Positions 52,281 to 61,405 of a stretch of 64,000 bases of DNA are shown piece after piece. The position numbers and the translations under genes are program-made. A model generated the notes under the pieces. The model was not told where the DNA came from. It saw only the letters and a list, made by a program, of their open reading frames with translations, and did not search any database. Numbering within the stretch: the first letter of the stretch is position 1; every line of letters starts with the position of its first letter. Source of the stretch: Pacificispira sp002696645 (GTDB lineage: Bacteria > Pseudomonadota > Alphaproteobacteria > UBA8366 > Aestuariispiraceae); contig NZ_JBLZHU010000002.1 of assembly GCF_048892425.1 (NCBI RefSeq), forward strand, positions 558,001-622,000. Reading direction: 5' to 3'.

Positions 52281-53756
52281 ATGGCCCAGGCCATGCCGTT
52301 AATGACTGCCAGCGCGGATCTGCGGGCCCGCTATCCTGAGGGTACTGTTTACATCGATGGCGCTTTCATCGTGTCCCCGTCGCGTTTGACTGTATATGGC
52401 AAACAGTTTGGCGACACGATCTGCGACGTCGGGTCTGGAAACGCCGATGTGATTGATGCGGCAGTGACAAGTGCGGATAAGGCGTGGCCCGCCTGGCGTG
52501 CAATGGCACCATCCGCCCGGGCCGCCCTGCTGTATGCCATGGCAGATCGTCTGGCGGCAGAAATGGATCAGTGGATTTCACTGGAGGCGCATCATGCCGG
52601 GAAGCCGTTGTCGGATGCGCGGATCGATATCGTATCGGCGGTCATGACCCTGCGCTGGTTCGCCGGTTTTGCAGATCGGATTGATGGGCGCGTTGTTGCC
52701 TCTGCGGAGACGGTGCATCGTTACATCCGACGTGAACCCCTTGGCGTATGTGGATTGATCGTGCCGTGGAACTTCCCCCTTCTGATGATGGTGTGGAAGG
52801 TGGCGCCGGCTCTGGCGGCGGGAAACACGGTGGTTGTGAAACCTGCCAGCCTGACACCGCTGACGGCCCTGTTGTTTGCGAAACTGGCCAGTGATGCCGG
52901 ATTGCCGGCTGGGGTCCTGAACGTTGTGCCTGGGCCGGGAGAAGCAGCAGGCATGGCATTGGTCCGTCATCCGCGTGTCACCAAGATCAGCTTCACAGGC
53001 TCTACAGAAATAGGGAAGCAGGTTGCCCGGATTGCCGCCGATACGGTCAAGCGCGTTACCCTGGAATTGGGTGGCAAGTCCCCGACCATCATTCTGGACG
53101 ATGCCGATCTGGAGAAGGCAATTCCTGCCTCTGCAGCGGGATGTTTCGGGCATGCTGGACAGAAATGTGCCGCCCGCACACGGGTGATTGTCAGTGAAAG
53201 CCGTGCCGATGAGGTCGTTGAGCGCCTGGCAAAAATCGCTACAGGCTTGAAGATCGGGGACCTGTCAGATCCTGCAACGCAATTGGGCCCTGTCATCGAT
53301 ACCAAAGCACAATCCAGAATTCTGGGGATGTGTCAGGATGCACAGAAGGCAGGCGCGTCTTTGGTCTGTGGCGGGGAGGCCCCGGATCACACCGGCCCCT
53401 ATGTGTCCGCGACAATTTTCGATCAGGTGAAATCCGGTGATGTGCTGGCCCAGGAAGAAGTATTCGGTCCGGTCATGGCCGTCATTCGTGTATCAGATGA
53501 GGATGCCGCTATCGCCGCCGCCAATGACAGTGACTATGGCCTAGCCGCCACTCTTTGGACACGGGATGTCGGCAAGGCGCACCGGATTTCCGGTCAGATT
53601 CAGGCTGGAACCGTCAGTGTGAACACCCCTGCCGTGGTTGGAATCGAAACCCCGTTTGGGGGGTATAAGCAAAGCGGATATGGCCGCGAATTGGGGCTGG
53701 AGGGCTTGGACGCCTATCTGCAATCCAAGGCCGTTATTATGGATATCAGTTCTTAA
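52281..53756 (+). CDS. Aldehyde dehydrogenase
   Basis: A 491-residue NAD(P)-dependent aldehyde dehydrogenase. P-W-N-F-P near residue 162, the coenzyme loop F-T-G-S-T-E-I-G near residue 238, the general-base Glu in L-E-L-G-G-K-S near residue 262, and the catalytic Cys in G-Q-K-C-A near residue 296 are all present. G-G-A-G-A-G upstream supports ATG at 52281 over an ATG 12 nt earlier. It probably oxidises the aldehyde produced by the alcohol dehydrogenase encoded next. Confidence 0.92.
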   Translation: MAQAMPLMTASADLRARYPEGTVYIDGAFIVSPSRLTVYGKQFGDTICDVGSGNADVIDAAVTSADKAWPAWRAMAPSARAALLYAMADRLAAEMDQWISLEAHHAGKPLSDARIDIVSAVMTLRWFAGFADRIDGRVVASAETVHRYIRREPLGVCGLIVPWNFPLLMMVWKVAPALAAGNTVVVKPASLTPLTALLFAKLASDAGLPAGVLNVVPGPGEAAGMALVRHPRVTKISFTGSTEIGKQVARIAADTVKRVTLELGGKSPTIILDDADLEKAIPASAAGCFGHAGQKCAARTRVIVSESRADEVVERLAKIATGLKIGDLSDPATQLGPVIDTKAQSRILGMCQDAQKAGASLVCGGEAPDHTGPYVSATIFDQVKSGDVLAQEEVFGPVMAVIRVSDEDAAIAAANDSDYGLAATLWTRDVGKAHRISGQIQAGTVSVNTPAVVGIETPFGGYKQSGYGRELGLEGLDAYLQSKAVIMDISS

Positions 53757-53769
53757 GGAGTTTTGATCA

Positions 53770-54930
53770 ATGTCTGGTCCCTTCGTATTCCTTCATTCTA
53801 CACACCGTGTGCAATTTGGGCCGGGCTGTCTGTCAGCCCTGCCGGATTTGGCAAGGGCAGAGGGCCGAAGGAAGGCTGCTATTCTGCTGGATGCTTATTT
53901 CATGGGGGGGCCGTTACAGGATCGGCTATCAGAAATCCTGAAGGATTTTGCCCCTGTCTTTCACGCAGTCCCACAACATGAGCCTGATACCGATACAGTT
54001 GAAGGCGCCCGTGCGGCCCTTTCGCAGGCTGAGGCGGATTTGATTCTGGCGGTCGGGGGTGGCTCCACCCTGGACACTGCCAAAGCAGCGCGCATGTTGC
54101 TCAGTAATCCAGGGCCCATTGAGAATATTGTCGGTGCCATGGGCATGCCGATGATCGCCCATGACAGCCTGTTCGTTGCGGTTCCCACGACGGCAGGCAC
54201 CGGCAGCGAGGTTTCAGAATCCGCGGTCATCGCAAAGACAGGGACCGACTATAAGATGGTCCTAAGATCCCCTAATATGGCGGCGCGTCTGGCACTGTTG
54301 GATCCGGAACTGGGTGTAACGGCACCGCCAGGTGTAACAGCAACCGCAGGCTATGATGCCATCACCCATGCGGTGGAGGCTTACACGTCGAAATTTGCGA
54401 CTGTAATGACCGATCCGTTTGCCCGGTCTGCGATGGAGCTTCTGGCCGTGTCGCTGCCCATTGCTTTTGAAAAGCCAGATGATATCGAGGCACGGGGGAA
54501 TTGCCTGATTGGATCAATGCAGGCTGGCATCGCCTTTAATTCCGCGCATTTGGGATTGGCACATGCGATTGCGGGTGCATTGGGTGCCTTGCATCATGTG
54601 CCGCATGGCCTGGCGAATGCCTTGGCGCTGCCGTGGAGCATGGCTTTCAACCAGCCAGCCCTAGGGGCAAAAGGTGAGATCGTGGCTGGGATCTTTAAGG
54701 GGGCGAGCTCCGCGGCTGGCCTGTCTGCGATGCGTAAGAAGGTTGCGCTGGATATCGGTCTGGACAAATTTGTCCCGACCGATGCAGAACGGGATCTGGT
54801 GGCGGAAGGGGCTGCGAAAAGCGGCCAGATCAAGGTCAATCCGCGCCTTGCCAGTGCTGCCGAGATTCGCGTGATCCTGGAACATATGCGCCAGCCGACC
54901 GAAGGGCTGCAGCCCAATCTTAACCTTTAA
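53770..54930 (+). CDS. Iron-containing alcohol dehydrogenase-family protein
   Basis: A 386-residue group III Fe-ADH. The nucleotide-binding motif G-G-G-S-T-L-D near residue 95 and the iron-binding region (A-I-T-H-A-V-E-A and, later, H-L-G-L-A-H-A near residue 260) are conserved. Such enzymes include maleylacetate reductases and 1,3-propanediol or lactaldehyde dehydrogenases; substrate unassigned. AAGGAG lies 9 nt before the ATG, 13 nt after the aldehyde dehydrogenase stop. Confidence 0.88.
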   Translation: MSGPFVFLHSTHRVQFGPGCLSALPDLARAEGRRKAAILLDAYFMGGPLQDRLSEILKDFAPVFHAVPQHEPDTDTVEGARAALSQAEADLILAVGGGSTLDTAKAARMLLSNPGPIENIVGAMGMPMIAHDSLFVAVPTTAGTGSEVSESAVIAKTGTDYKMVLRSPNMAARLALLDPELGVTAPPGVTATAGYDAITHAVEAYTSKFATVMTDPFARSAMELLAVSLPIAFEKPDDIEARGNCLIGSMQAGIAFNSAHLGLAHAIAGALGALHHVPHGLANALALPWSMAFNQPALGAKGEIVAGIFKGASSAAGLSAMRKKVALDIGLDKFVPTDAERDLVAEGAAKSGQIKVNPRLASAAEIRVILEHMRQPTEGLQPNLNL

Positions 54931-54946
54931 GGAGGGACACTCTGAT

Positions 54947-55330
54947 ATGACAATTCACAACCCTGACAGCATCGCCGCCCCGGTTGGGGCCTATGTCCAT
55001 GGCCTCGAAACCGCGCCAGGCGCTCGGATACTGCATGTCTCCGGTCAGATTGGTATGGCAAAGGATGGCACGATTCCAGCCGGCACCAAGGCGCAGTCGG
55101 AGCTTGTCTGGCAGAATATCGCAGAGATTCTGGCTTCCGCAGGGATGGAAATTTCAGACATTGTGAAGATGACGGCCTACTTGTTGGGTCCGGAAGACCT
55201 CGCAGACTATGGCGCTGCCCGCACCGCCGCCCTGGCTGGGCATAAGCCGACATCCACCCTGATCTTTGTCGCAGGCCTGGTGAAACCTGAATTGCGGGTT
55301 GAGGTCGAAGTCGTCGCCGCCAAGGCCTAA
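54947..55330 (+). CDS. RidA-family protein
   Basis: A 127-residue trimeric RidA/YjgF-family protein (S-G-Q-I-G near residue 32, and R-x-E-V-E-V-V-A-A at the C-terminus). RidA hydrolyses reactive imine or enamine intermediates. The substrate-anchoring Arg of typical RidA is not clearly in place, so it may be a non-deaminase paralogue. It ends the GGT/TRAP operon and hints that a step makes an enamine or 2-aminoacrylate-like intermediate. Confidence 0.85.
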   Translation: MTIHNPDSIAAPVGAYVHGLETAPGARILHVSGQIGMAKDGTIPAGTKAQSELVWQNIAEILASAGMEISDIVKMTAYLLGPEDLADYGAARTAALAGHKPTSTLIFVAGLVKPELRVEVEVVAAKA

Positions 55331-55779
55331 GCCCAGTTCCTTTGCGGTTTCCTTTTTTGAAAATGAGCCGCAAAGGGCGCAGAGGGGCGGGTCGCGCAAT
55401 GCCAAAAATTCCCATTCTCATCCTGAGGAGGCGCGATAGTGCCGTCTCGAAGGAGGCGCTGTAAGTGTCGTGCTTTCAGAGGGCTCCCCCTTCGAGACGC
55501 TACGCCCCTCAGGGGAAGGGTGCCCTTGTCTGACACATCGTCACCCCGGACGTGATCCGGGGTCCAGGGCGGCAGGCGGGATTGGTGCGGGGGGCCCTGG
55601 ATACCCGCCTGCGCGGGTATGACGGGGATGTGGGGTGAGGGTGCCCTTGTCTGATACATCGTCACCCCGGACCGGATCCGGGGTCTAGGGCAGCGGGCAC
55701 CAGTTGCACGGGTGGCCCTGGATTCGGTTCTGACCCTCGACACCAATACCATCTTAAGGAGCGCGGCGTTGGCGGGCTC
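55331..55779. other. 449-bp intergenic region of palindromic repeats
   Basis: No gene. 55405-55515 contains a long imperfect hairpin bounded by CTGAGG and CCTCAGG with an inner CGTCTCGAAGG/CCTTCGAGACG stem. Two direct repeats of a 53-bp unit follow (annotated separately). These are transcribed-end-type REP-like units; a terminator role for the operon is possible. Confidence 0.6.
55518..55691. repeat. Direct REP-like repeats, period 121 bp
   Basis: A 53-bp unit starting GGGTGCCCTTGTCTGA occurs at 55518-55570 and 55639-55691 with a few substitutions. Each contains CACCCCGGA and TCCGGGGTC, which pair as a 7-bp stem with a 5-bp loop or with slight variation. Units of this kind are common between genes in alphaproteobacteria. 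A decayed copy lies at 34150-34232. Confidence 0.7.
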
Positions 55780-56718
55780 TTACTCGACCGCCAGCGTGCT
55801 TTCGCGCTTACCATCGCCTTCGATTTCTGGGATCAGGGGGATGGGGACATTATAGGGGGCGACATCTTCGCGGATTTTGCTTAAGGCCGCGACGATGATA
55901 TCGACCTCTTCATCTGGATGGGTCGCACCCAGCCCATATTCTGTCGCCAAAGCACGGGCGCGTGCGGAGCGTTGACGCTCTTCCTTCGGCAGGTTCACAA
56001 CGGAATAAACACCGTTCAACAGGCTGCCCCGCAGCTTTTTGGCAAATTTCTCACCCAGAAGGACTTTTTCTTCCTGGCTTAATTGCTCAAAGAAACGACG
56101 CATCAGGATGCGGCCAAATTGAATGTGCCGGGCTTCGTCGCGCAGGATCAACTGACAGGCCTTGCGAATTTCCGGGAAGGTCGCGTTTTTGTAACGAGCA
56201 GTCAACAATTCGCCGGACAATTGTTCAAACAGCGTGTTGACCGCCATCCCCGCATAGAAGGACATTTGCTTTTCTTCTGACTCCGTGTGGAATTTTGGAA
56301 TGATCAGTTGGAAATAATCACTGCGCGGTGTTGGCTGATACCCACCCAGGGCATCTGCGATGCGGAAGGAGGCCTCATGATGGCGCAATTCTTCCATGAT
56401 GAAGTTCGCCACATGCTGTTTCACCTCAAAAGGCAGGTGTTCATAGATTGCCTGGCGCAGCCGTTCCGCGCCATACGGTGTGGCACCATGTTCCATCCAG
56501 GCCCGCAGGGACCACCATTCAGCGCCTGCTTCCCTAACCTCGGCAGGAAGGGATGCGGTTTCTTTCGCCAATGCGGCCCAATCTATATCCTGGGCCGGGT
56601 CCCAAGCCATATCGCGCGCCTGCAGGCACAGTTGCCAGATATCATCATACTGCAATTTACCGACGACAGGATAGGGGTTCGGATTCTGAACAGTTTCTTC
56701 CAGCATTGAGGCTTCCAT
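55780..56718 (-). CDS. Ferritin-fold diiron-type protein
   Basis: A 312-residue helical protein. Iron-ligand motifs are seen as E-x-x-R-H-H-E in M-E-E-L-R-H-H-E near residue 110 and D-E-A-R-H in L-R-D-E-A-R-H-I-Q near residue 196, in the order expected of a diiron oxidase/ferritin-like fold. Such proteins include AurF-like N-oxygenases and R2-like oxidases; no close family can be named. GGGAG precedes the ATG by about 9 nt. It is divergent from a HutC-type regulator, which probably controls it. Confidence 0.7.
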   Translation of the reverse strand: MEASMLEETVQNPNPYPVVGKLQYDDIWQLCLQARDMAWDPAQDIDWAALAKETASLPAEVREAGAEWWSLRAWMEHGATPYGAERLRQAIYEHLPFEVKQHVANFIMEELRHHEASFRIADALGGYQPTPRSDYFQLIIPKFHTESEEKQMSFYAGMAVNTLFEQLSGELLTARYKNATFPEIRKACQLILRDEARHIQFGRILMRRFFEQLSQEEKVLLGEKFAKKLRGSLLNGVYSVVNLPKEERQRSARARALATEYGLGATHPDEEVDIIVAALSKIREDVAPYNVPIPLIPEIEGDGKRESTLAVE

Positions 56719-56783
56719 ATCGTCGCTCCCGGTGTCAAAACAGTGATCATTAAAAGGCTGGATGGCCCTTTGATCAATTAGTA

Positions 56784-56807
56784 TAGTCTTATAGACTAAT
56801 TCGTCTA
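56784..56807. promoter_or_regulatory. Overlapping GntR-type palindromes
   Basis: TAGTCT-TAT-AGACTA (56784-56798) overlaps TAGAC-N6-GTCTA (56792-56807) in the 126-bp gap between the diiron gene and the HutC-type regulator. Two offset palindromes sharing one half suggest cooperative binding by a GntR/HutC dimer, which such regulators do at GTCTA-like sites. Confidence 0.55.
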
Positions 56808-56844
56808 GTGGGATTCTGAAGAGAATTCATTTTTAGGAGTGACT

Positions 56845-57645
56845 ATGGTGTCGGAGCCATTCGCGGGAAACCAAATTGACAGAAATTCACCGGTTCCTTT
56901 GTTCCTACAGATCCGTCAGGCACTGCTGGCTGACATACGAAGCTGGCCTGATACGGCGGCGCAATTTCCCACCGATCTGGCGCTGGCCCAGCGTTTCAGT
57001 GTCAGCAAAATGACGGTTCGCCAGGCGATCGATGACTTGGTCGAAGCAGGCCTGCTTGAGCGGCATCGTGGTCGCGGTACCTTTGTAACGGATCGCGCCT
57101 TTGTTGAACAATTGGACCCTGTCCTGGATATCGATCAGCAATATGCGGCGGCGGGGCACAGTCAAACAACACGGGTTCTCAGTTTCGATCGTCGTCCAAT
57201 GACAATGCGGGAACAAAAACTCTTTGGGGCGCAGTCGGATGAAACGGCTGTTCATATTCGCCGGTTACGATCCGCCAACGGCCTGCCACTGGCCCTGGAC
57301 GAGCGTGTTATGCCCGCCCCCATTGCCGATCAGGCGAATTTCACCGCTGATAATGCAGTACAATCGATCATTGCGCGGTTACGGCGCGCGGTTCCTTTGG
57401 CCCGCGCTAAGTGGCAAATGAGCGCCCTGTTGGCCGATAAAGACCTGGCACTGAACCTCAGCATCCATCAAGGGGCTCCGGTTCTGGAACGGGCAATGAC
57501 CTATCTGGACCCGAAAGGCGCGATCCTGCTGACGGGGCGCAGTCTTCATCGTGGCGACCTTGTCAGTTGCGCCTTTGAGCTTCCGCTGGATGGTCCGGAA
57601 CACACGGGCCTGCTGGAAATGGCACGCGGGGAAGCCTTGAACTAA
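56845..57645 (+). CDS. GntR-family regulator, HutC/UTRA subfamily
   Basis: A 266-residue regulator with an N-terminal winged helix-turn-helix (P-L-F-L-Q-I-R-Q-A-L start, then F-S-V-S-K-M-T-V-R-Q-A-I) and a C-terminal UTRA ligand-binding domain with L-L-E-R-H-R-G-R-G-T-F-V between. ATG at 56845 is 5 nt after AGGAG; GTG at 56839 overlaps that site. It probably represses the divergent diiron-protein gene through the overlapping palindromes. Confidence 0.88.
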   Translation: MVSEPFAGNQIDRNSPVPLFLQIRQALLADIRSWPDTAAQFPTDLALAQRFSVSKMTVRQAIDDLVEAGLLERHRGRGTFVTDRAFVEQLDPVLDIDQQYAAAGHSQTTRVLSFDRRPMTMREQKLFGAQSDETAVHIRRLRSANGLPLALDERVMPAPIADQANFTADNAVQSIIARLRRAVPLARAKWQMSALLADKDLALNLSIHQGAPVLERAMTYLDPKGAILLTGRSLHRGDLVSCAFELPLDGPEHTGLLEMARGEALN

Positions 57646-57745
57646 AGGAACCGAACTTAAAGAATGGACAGTCAATCCGCGTCCGGTACTCTGGTCGACA
57701 CGCGTTGTTGGTATCGTGCTGATTGCCCTTGATGAAAGTGATTGA

Positions 57746-58537
57746 ATGTCCAGTTTCAACTACACCCTAAATAACGCCCGAAAAAAGATTATGGCGGGTG
57801 GGCAGATTGTTGCGGTTATGGTGCCGGACGACTCTTTAAGGGAGTATTATACAAACCCACTGCCCCGGTATGAGGAGTGCTATCGTCTTGATAGAGTCTG
57901 CCTGTCTGGAGATCAGTTCTGGGCGATGACCGATGGCGAACATCTGCCTTATCAAATGGGCAAAGGAATTCAGGAAGCTCTGCATTTTGGTTATACGAAC
58001 AGCGCGCCTCTCTACTTTTCGACTCAGCGAAAAGACTTTGAAAGCGCTCTTCGGGACCAGACCCAACAACTGACCCTCTGCAATATGCGCCAATACAGCG
58101 ATTTTAAGTTCATCCTCCGCGATCCGATTGAGAAGGTTTGGGATTCGGAAGATCGCAATAATCTGGAGGTGCTGCGCCAGGCAGTCCAGCAGGGTCTATC
58201 TTTCCGATTGGTATTCGAAGACGAGGCCGGTCTGGTCTTTTCGCTGCCAGTCGACTTGCCGATGCTGTTCTACGAAAAGGGTGATCTTAGTGTTACAACC
58301 AAGATATCGTATTTCTATGATTTCTGTATGGATCCAATGTCATTGATCGAGGCCATTCGCGCGAAAAAGCCGGATTTCGAGCATGACCGTGATCCACTTT
58401 CCATCAAGGCCCGAATAACCAGTCGCGTTGTGCCCGCCTATTACAATCTGTTCCTGGATGGCAGCTATATCGGTGTCCCGGAAATCTTCTCAGGCAAGAA
58501 GAAAGCCTGGAAGATGGCGCGCCTGTTTAGCTATTGA
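57746..58537 (+). CDS. Uncharacterised soluble protein
   Basis: A 263-residue protein that I do not recognise. It has no signal peptide or hydrophobic segment. Aromatic residues are frequent (F-W-A-M-T, Y-F-Y-D-F, Y-Y-N-L-F). The first 130 residues and residues 150-250 look like two alpha/beta modules. It starts 100 bp after the GntR gene, with only a weak ribosome site, and is followed by the lipoprotein gene. No role is proposed. Confidence 0.65.
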   Translation: MSSFNYTLNNARKKIMAGGQIVAVMVPDDSLREYYTNPLPRYEECYRLDRVCLSGDQFWAMTDGEHLPYQMGKGIQEALHFGYTNSAPLYFSTQRKDFESALRDQTQQLTLCNMRQYSDFKFILRDPIEKVWDSEDRNNLEVLRQAVQQGLSFRLVFEDEAGLVFSLPVDLPMLFYEKGDLSVTTKISYFYDFCMDPMSLIEAIRAKKPDFEHDRDPLSIKARITSRVVPAYYNLFLDGSYIGVPEIFSGKKKAWKMARLFSY

Positions 58538-58762
58538 ATCCAAATGTGAATCTAAAAGAGGGTCGCTGTTTTGCCCTGTCCTGCGCGGGAAGACGCGCAT
58601 GCAACTTGCTCAGTATCGTAACTTCTAAACACCTTGATGTTCGAAGTACCCATTCGAATACTTGTATGTTTTCATTGGGTTGACGCGCATTCTCAGGGTG
58701 TAGTATTTTTTGACAGTGCTGTTGTATTAAAGCAGGCAGGCAAAATCGTCTATTGGGGAAAG

Positions 58763-60307
58763 GTGCGGGGGCCGAGAGCGTTGAGAAAATTAATTTTTGC
58801 TTTGTTTTGGTTTTTTCCGATCCTATTGGTAACCGCATGCGAAACGACGTCGAATCCCAATGACGATAGGATTGCGCAGGCTTATGAGTTGTTGAAGGCT
58901 GCACCGGATCTCGAAGCCCCCGGCGTGCGCGAGCAGATTGCCTGGCTACGCACGCCAGGGGCGCCCACTATAAACGTCGCCGGCCTGATTTATCGCGGCG
59001 CTCATCCCGACATTATTATGGAAGTCGCCGACATTCGTGGCCCTAATAAATATTACATGGATAGTCAGCAACGCCTGTATCACGACTATATCTTCAACAC
59101 ACCCTACACCTGGGGTAATGCGTTTCAGATTGCGGTCGCGGCGTCCCGTCCGGAATTAGCCGAAAGGCTTGCTATTGGTGTTGCAAAGCAAGCTGGCGAC
59201 TATCGTGAAGGTATGCCGCTTGGAGTAATCCCCAGTATTGCGAAGTTGGCGAGCCAACCAGCTCCAAAGAGCACTTCGCATTTCTCTATCTTGTCCCCTG
59301 AAGAAAGTTCCTGGTCCTCCTTTTATCACGACATTGGCACCATTCAGCGCATTAACGCACAGCCAAAAGATACCTACACATCACCCCCTGGCCGCGGGTT
59401 GCTGTTCCGGTATGCTGCGTCAATGCGACCTGGATGGCGCTACGATACAATCCGGCAATTTGGCACACCTTCGGAGGAAATTTATGCCAGACTTGGCGGT
59501 CCCGCGACGATGGTCGATGCGACGGTCCAAGGGGATTTAGCCGATGCCTATGAAAAGGAATTAACAGATCGGAGCTTCAAGACGGTTTCCTTTATTCTCA
59601 AAAATTTTCCCGGGGACGTGAACGAAACACTGCCATTTTGCATGATGCGCGATGGGGAACCGGTGATTGTTTGCCCCAATGTCAGCCCGACACATCTGGC
59701 TGCTCGCAATACAACCATGCGCGACATTGTGCATAAGCTTGAATGGAGATGGCTCCCAGCAGGCAAGCTTAAGGCCTTCCTCGCGGCTGGTGGTGACCCG
59801 AACAAGAAAGACTCGTTTGGAAATACCGCCTTGGCTTATGCCCGGAATGGCGGTGTTCATCCCGGCGCAAATGCTCCGGGCGATGATTTCAACATCACAC
59901 AATTGTTCGCCGGGGCCGCGATTATCGCAGGCGCAGGTGCTCTGGCCGGGGAGGGGAGTTATGATACTGCCACAGAATTTATGGTCGGTGGCCTGACAGA
60001 TGTCATCAACGGAACCTCTGACAATATTACGCGAATGCATGATCAGGCGGACCAACAGCTGCAACAACAGCCCGCTTCAAGCGCCACGGGTGCCGGTTCT
60101 TCCAATACGTCGTTAAACAGGACGTCTGAGAAGTATTCATTTACATGCCCTGCGACAGGCCGGACTCACAGTGTACCAATTTCAGCGGCCAGCAATGCTT
60201 GCCGAAATGCTATGCGGCGTTATGCAAAGGCTGTTAGTTGCAACATGATTGATGACCTAGAAGGCGCCCAGAACGCGTATTACTCCGCCTGCGCCTCAGA
60301 AATGTAA
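58763..60307 (+). CDS. Uncharacterised lipoprotein with ankyrin-like C-terminal unit
   Basis: A 514-residue protein from the GTG at 58763 (TTG at 58781 is the alternative; the frame is open from 58634 but that would bury the signal). The N-terminus has Arg/Lys residues, a hydrophobic core and lipobox L-V-T-A-C, so it should be lipid-anchored in the outer or inner membrane. Residues around 370-400 (G-G-D-P-N-K-K-D-S-F-G-N-T-A-L) form one ankyrin-like unit. The C-terminus holds four Cys. Function unknown. Confidence 0.62.
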   Translation: MRGPRALRKLIFALFWFFPILLVTACETTSNPNDDRIAQAYELLKAAPDLEAPGVREQIAWLRTPGAPTINVAGLIYRGAHPDIIMEVADIRGPNKYYMDSQQRLYHDYIFNTPYTWGNAFQIAVAASRPELAERLAIGVAKQAGDYREGMPLGVIPSIAKLASQPAPKSTSHFSILSPEESSWSSFYHDIGTIQRINAQPKDTYTSPPGRGLLFRYAASMRPGWRYDTIRQFGTPSEEIYARLGGPATMVDATVQGDLADAYEKELTDRSFKTVSFILKNFPGDVNETLPFCMMRDGEPVIVCPNVSPTHLAARNTTMRDIVHKLEWRWLPAGKLKAFLAAGGDPNKKDSFGNTALAYARNGGVHPGANAPGDDFNITQLFAGAAIIAGAGALAGEGSYDTATEFMVGGLTDVINGTSDNITRMHDQADQQLQQQPASSATGAGSSNTSLNRTSEKYSFTCPATGRTHSVPISAASNACRNAMRRYAKAVSCNMIDDLEGAQNAYYSACASEM

Positions 60308-60351
60308 GCAATCGACATGCCGCGGTTGCGTCGGATTCTGGTGAGATTGCC

Positions 60352-61281
60352 CTATCGAAATTGGTGACCAGTCGATCCCCCTTCGGATCGGAAATAGGTG
60401 ATCGTGTGATCCGTGAAACGCTGAAGGATTGCCCCAAAATGGGCGGCATCGCGGGAAGCCAGAACCACCTTCAAGGGGCGAACCACGTCTACGATGCGTA
60501 AAGTTTTAACCCTTCGTCCGTCATAGGTTGTCGATGGCGGGCGCATAACCAGTAAGGTGAAGCCAAACCCGGCTGCCACGGCGCTTCTGACGGTTTCCAT
60601 TGATTTTGAGACATAGGATATCGGGGGATCGATTCCGCATTCTGCCAGCAAATCCTCAAAATAGGCGCGGCTGCCCGCCCCTTCGAACATGACATAAGGC
60701 TCCTTTGCCAGTTCTGACAGACGGATGGACCGGCGATTGGCCAAAGGATGATCCGCCGCCAAAACGACCATTGGCTGGATTGATGCCAGTTCCACAAAAG
60801 TCAGCCCCTGTAATGCGCCCCCCCGATCATAGGTCAGGGCAAGATCCAGCGTCCCGTTGCGCAGCGCATCGGCAAGGTCGCTCAGTGACATCTCCCTGTG
60901 TTGCACCGTTATCCCCGGCGCGGTGTCAGCGAAGGATCGGATCAGGCCCGGCGCAAAGAACGGTGCCAGCGTCCAAAAAACACCCAGACGGATTTCCCCT
61001 GATGCCTCTGCGGCAATGGCAGAGGCTTCGCGCGCAACTTGTTCAGCTTGTTCTTCCAGCGCGACCGCATGTTGCAGAAACAAGCGACCCTGCAAAGTCA
61101 GGGTCAGACCTCGGGCGTGATGACGCTCGAACAGAACAATGCCAAGAATATCCTCCAATTTGTCCAAGGCTTGCGCGATGGAGGGTTGGGAAATGTTCAG
61201 CGCGCGTGATGCCTGTGCAATGCCGCCCTGTTCGGCAACAGCCCGAAAATAGGTACATTGGCGCAGGGTGTATCGAACCAT
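60352..61281 (-). CDS. LysR-family transcriptional regulator
   Basis: A 309-residue LysR regulator: helix-turn-helix in the first 65 residues (G-G-I-A-Q-A-S-R-A-L-N-I-S-Q-P-S-I-A-Q-A) and a periplasmic-binding-fold sensor from about residue 90. It is divergent from the tandem Rieske oxygenase genes with a 124-bp gap. A TTATC/GATAA dyad there fits a LysR interrupted palindrome, so it probably activates the oxygenase genes when the substrate is present. Confidence 0.9.
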   Translation of the reverse strand: MVRYTLRQCTYFRAVAEQGGIAQASRALNISQPSIAQALDKLEDILGIVLFERHHARGLTLTLQGRLFLQHAVALEEQAEQVAREASAIAAEASGEIRLGVFWTLAPFFAPGLIRSFADTAPGITVQHREMSLSDLADALRNGTLDLALTYDRGGALQGLTFVELASIQPMVVLAADHPLANRRSIRLSELAKEPYVMFEGAGSRAYFEDLLAECGIDPPISYVSKSMETVRSAVAAGFGFTLLVMRPPSTTYDGRRVKTLRIVDVVRPLKVVLASRDAAHFGAILQRFTDHTITYFRSEGGSTGHQFR

Positions 61282-61284
61282 ATT

Positions 61285-61308
61285 TTATCTTCTTTAAAGC
61301 TAGGATAA
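61285..61308. promoter_or_regulatory. TTATC-N14-GATAA dyad in the LysR/Rieske divergent promoter
   Basis: TTATC (61285-61289) and GATAA (61304-61308) form an inverted repeat in the divergent gap, close to the LysR start. LysR proteins commonly bind such interrupted dyads. The match is short and unsupported by a second copy. Confidence 0.35.
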
Positions 61309-61405
61309 TTGAGTTTGTGCCTATCTTCAGAAAAGTTCAATCTTCTGTTCAATACGATCATTGTTCCCTGTTTTTCGACGCGCCCATTTTTGAAGGACTG
61401 CTATC

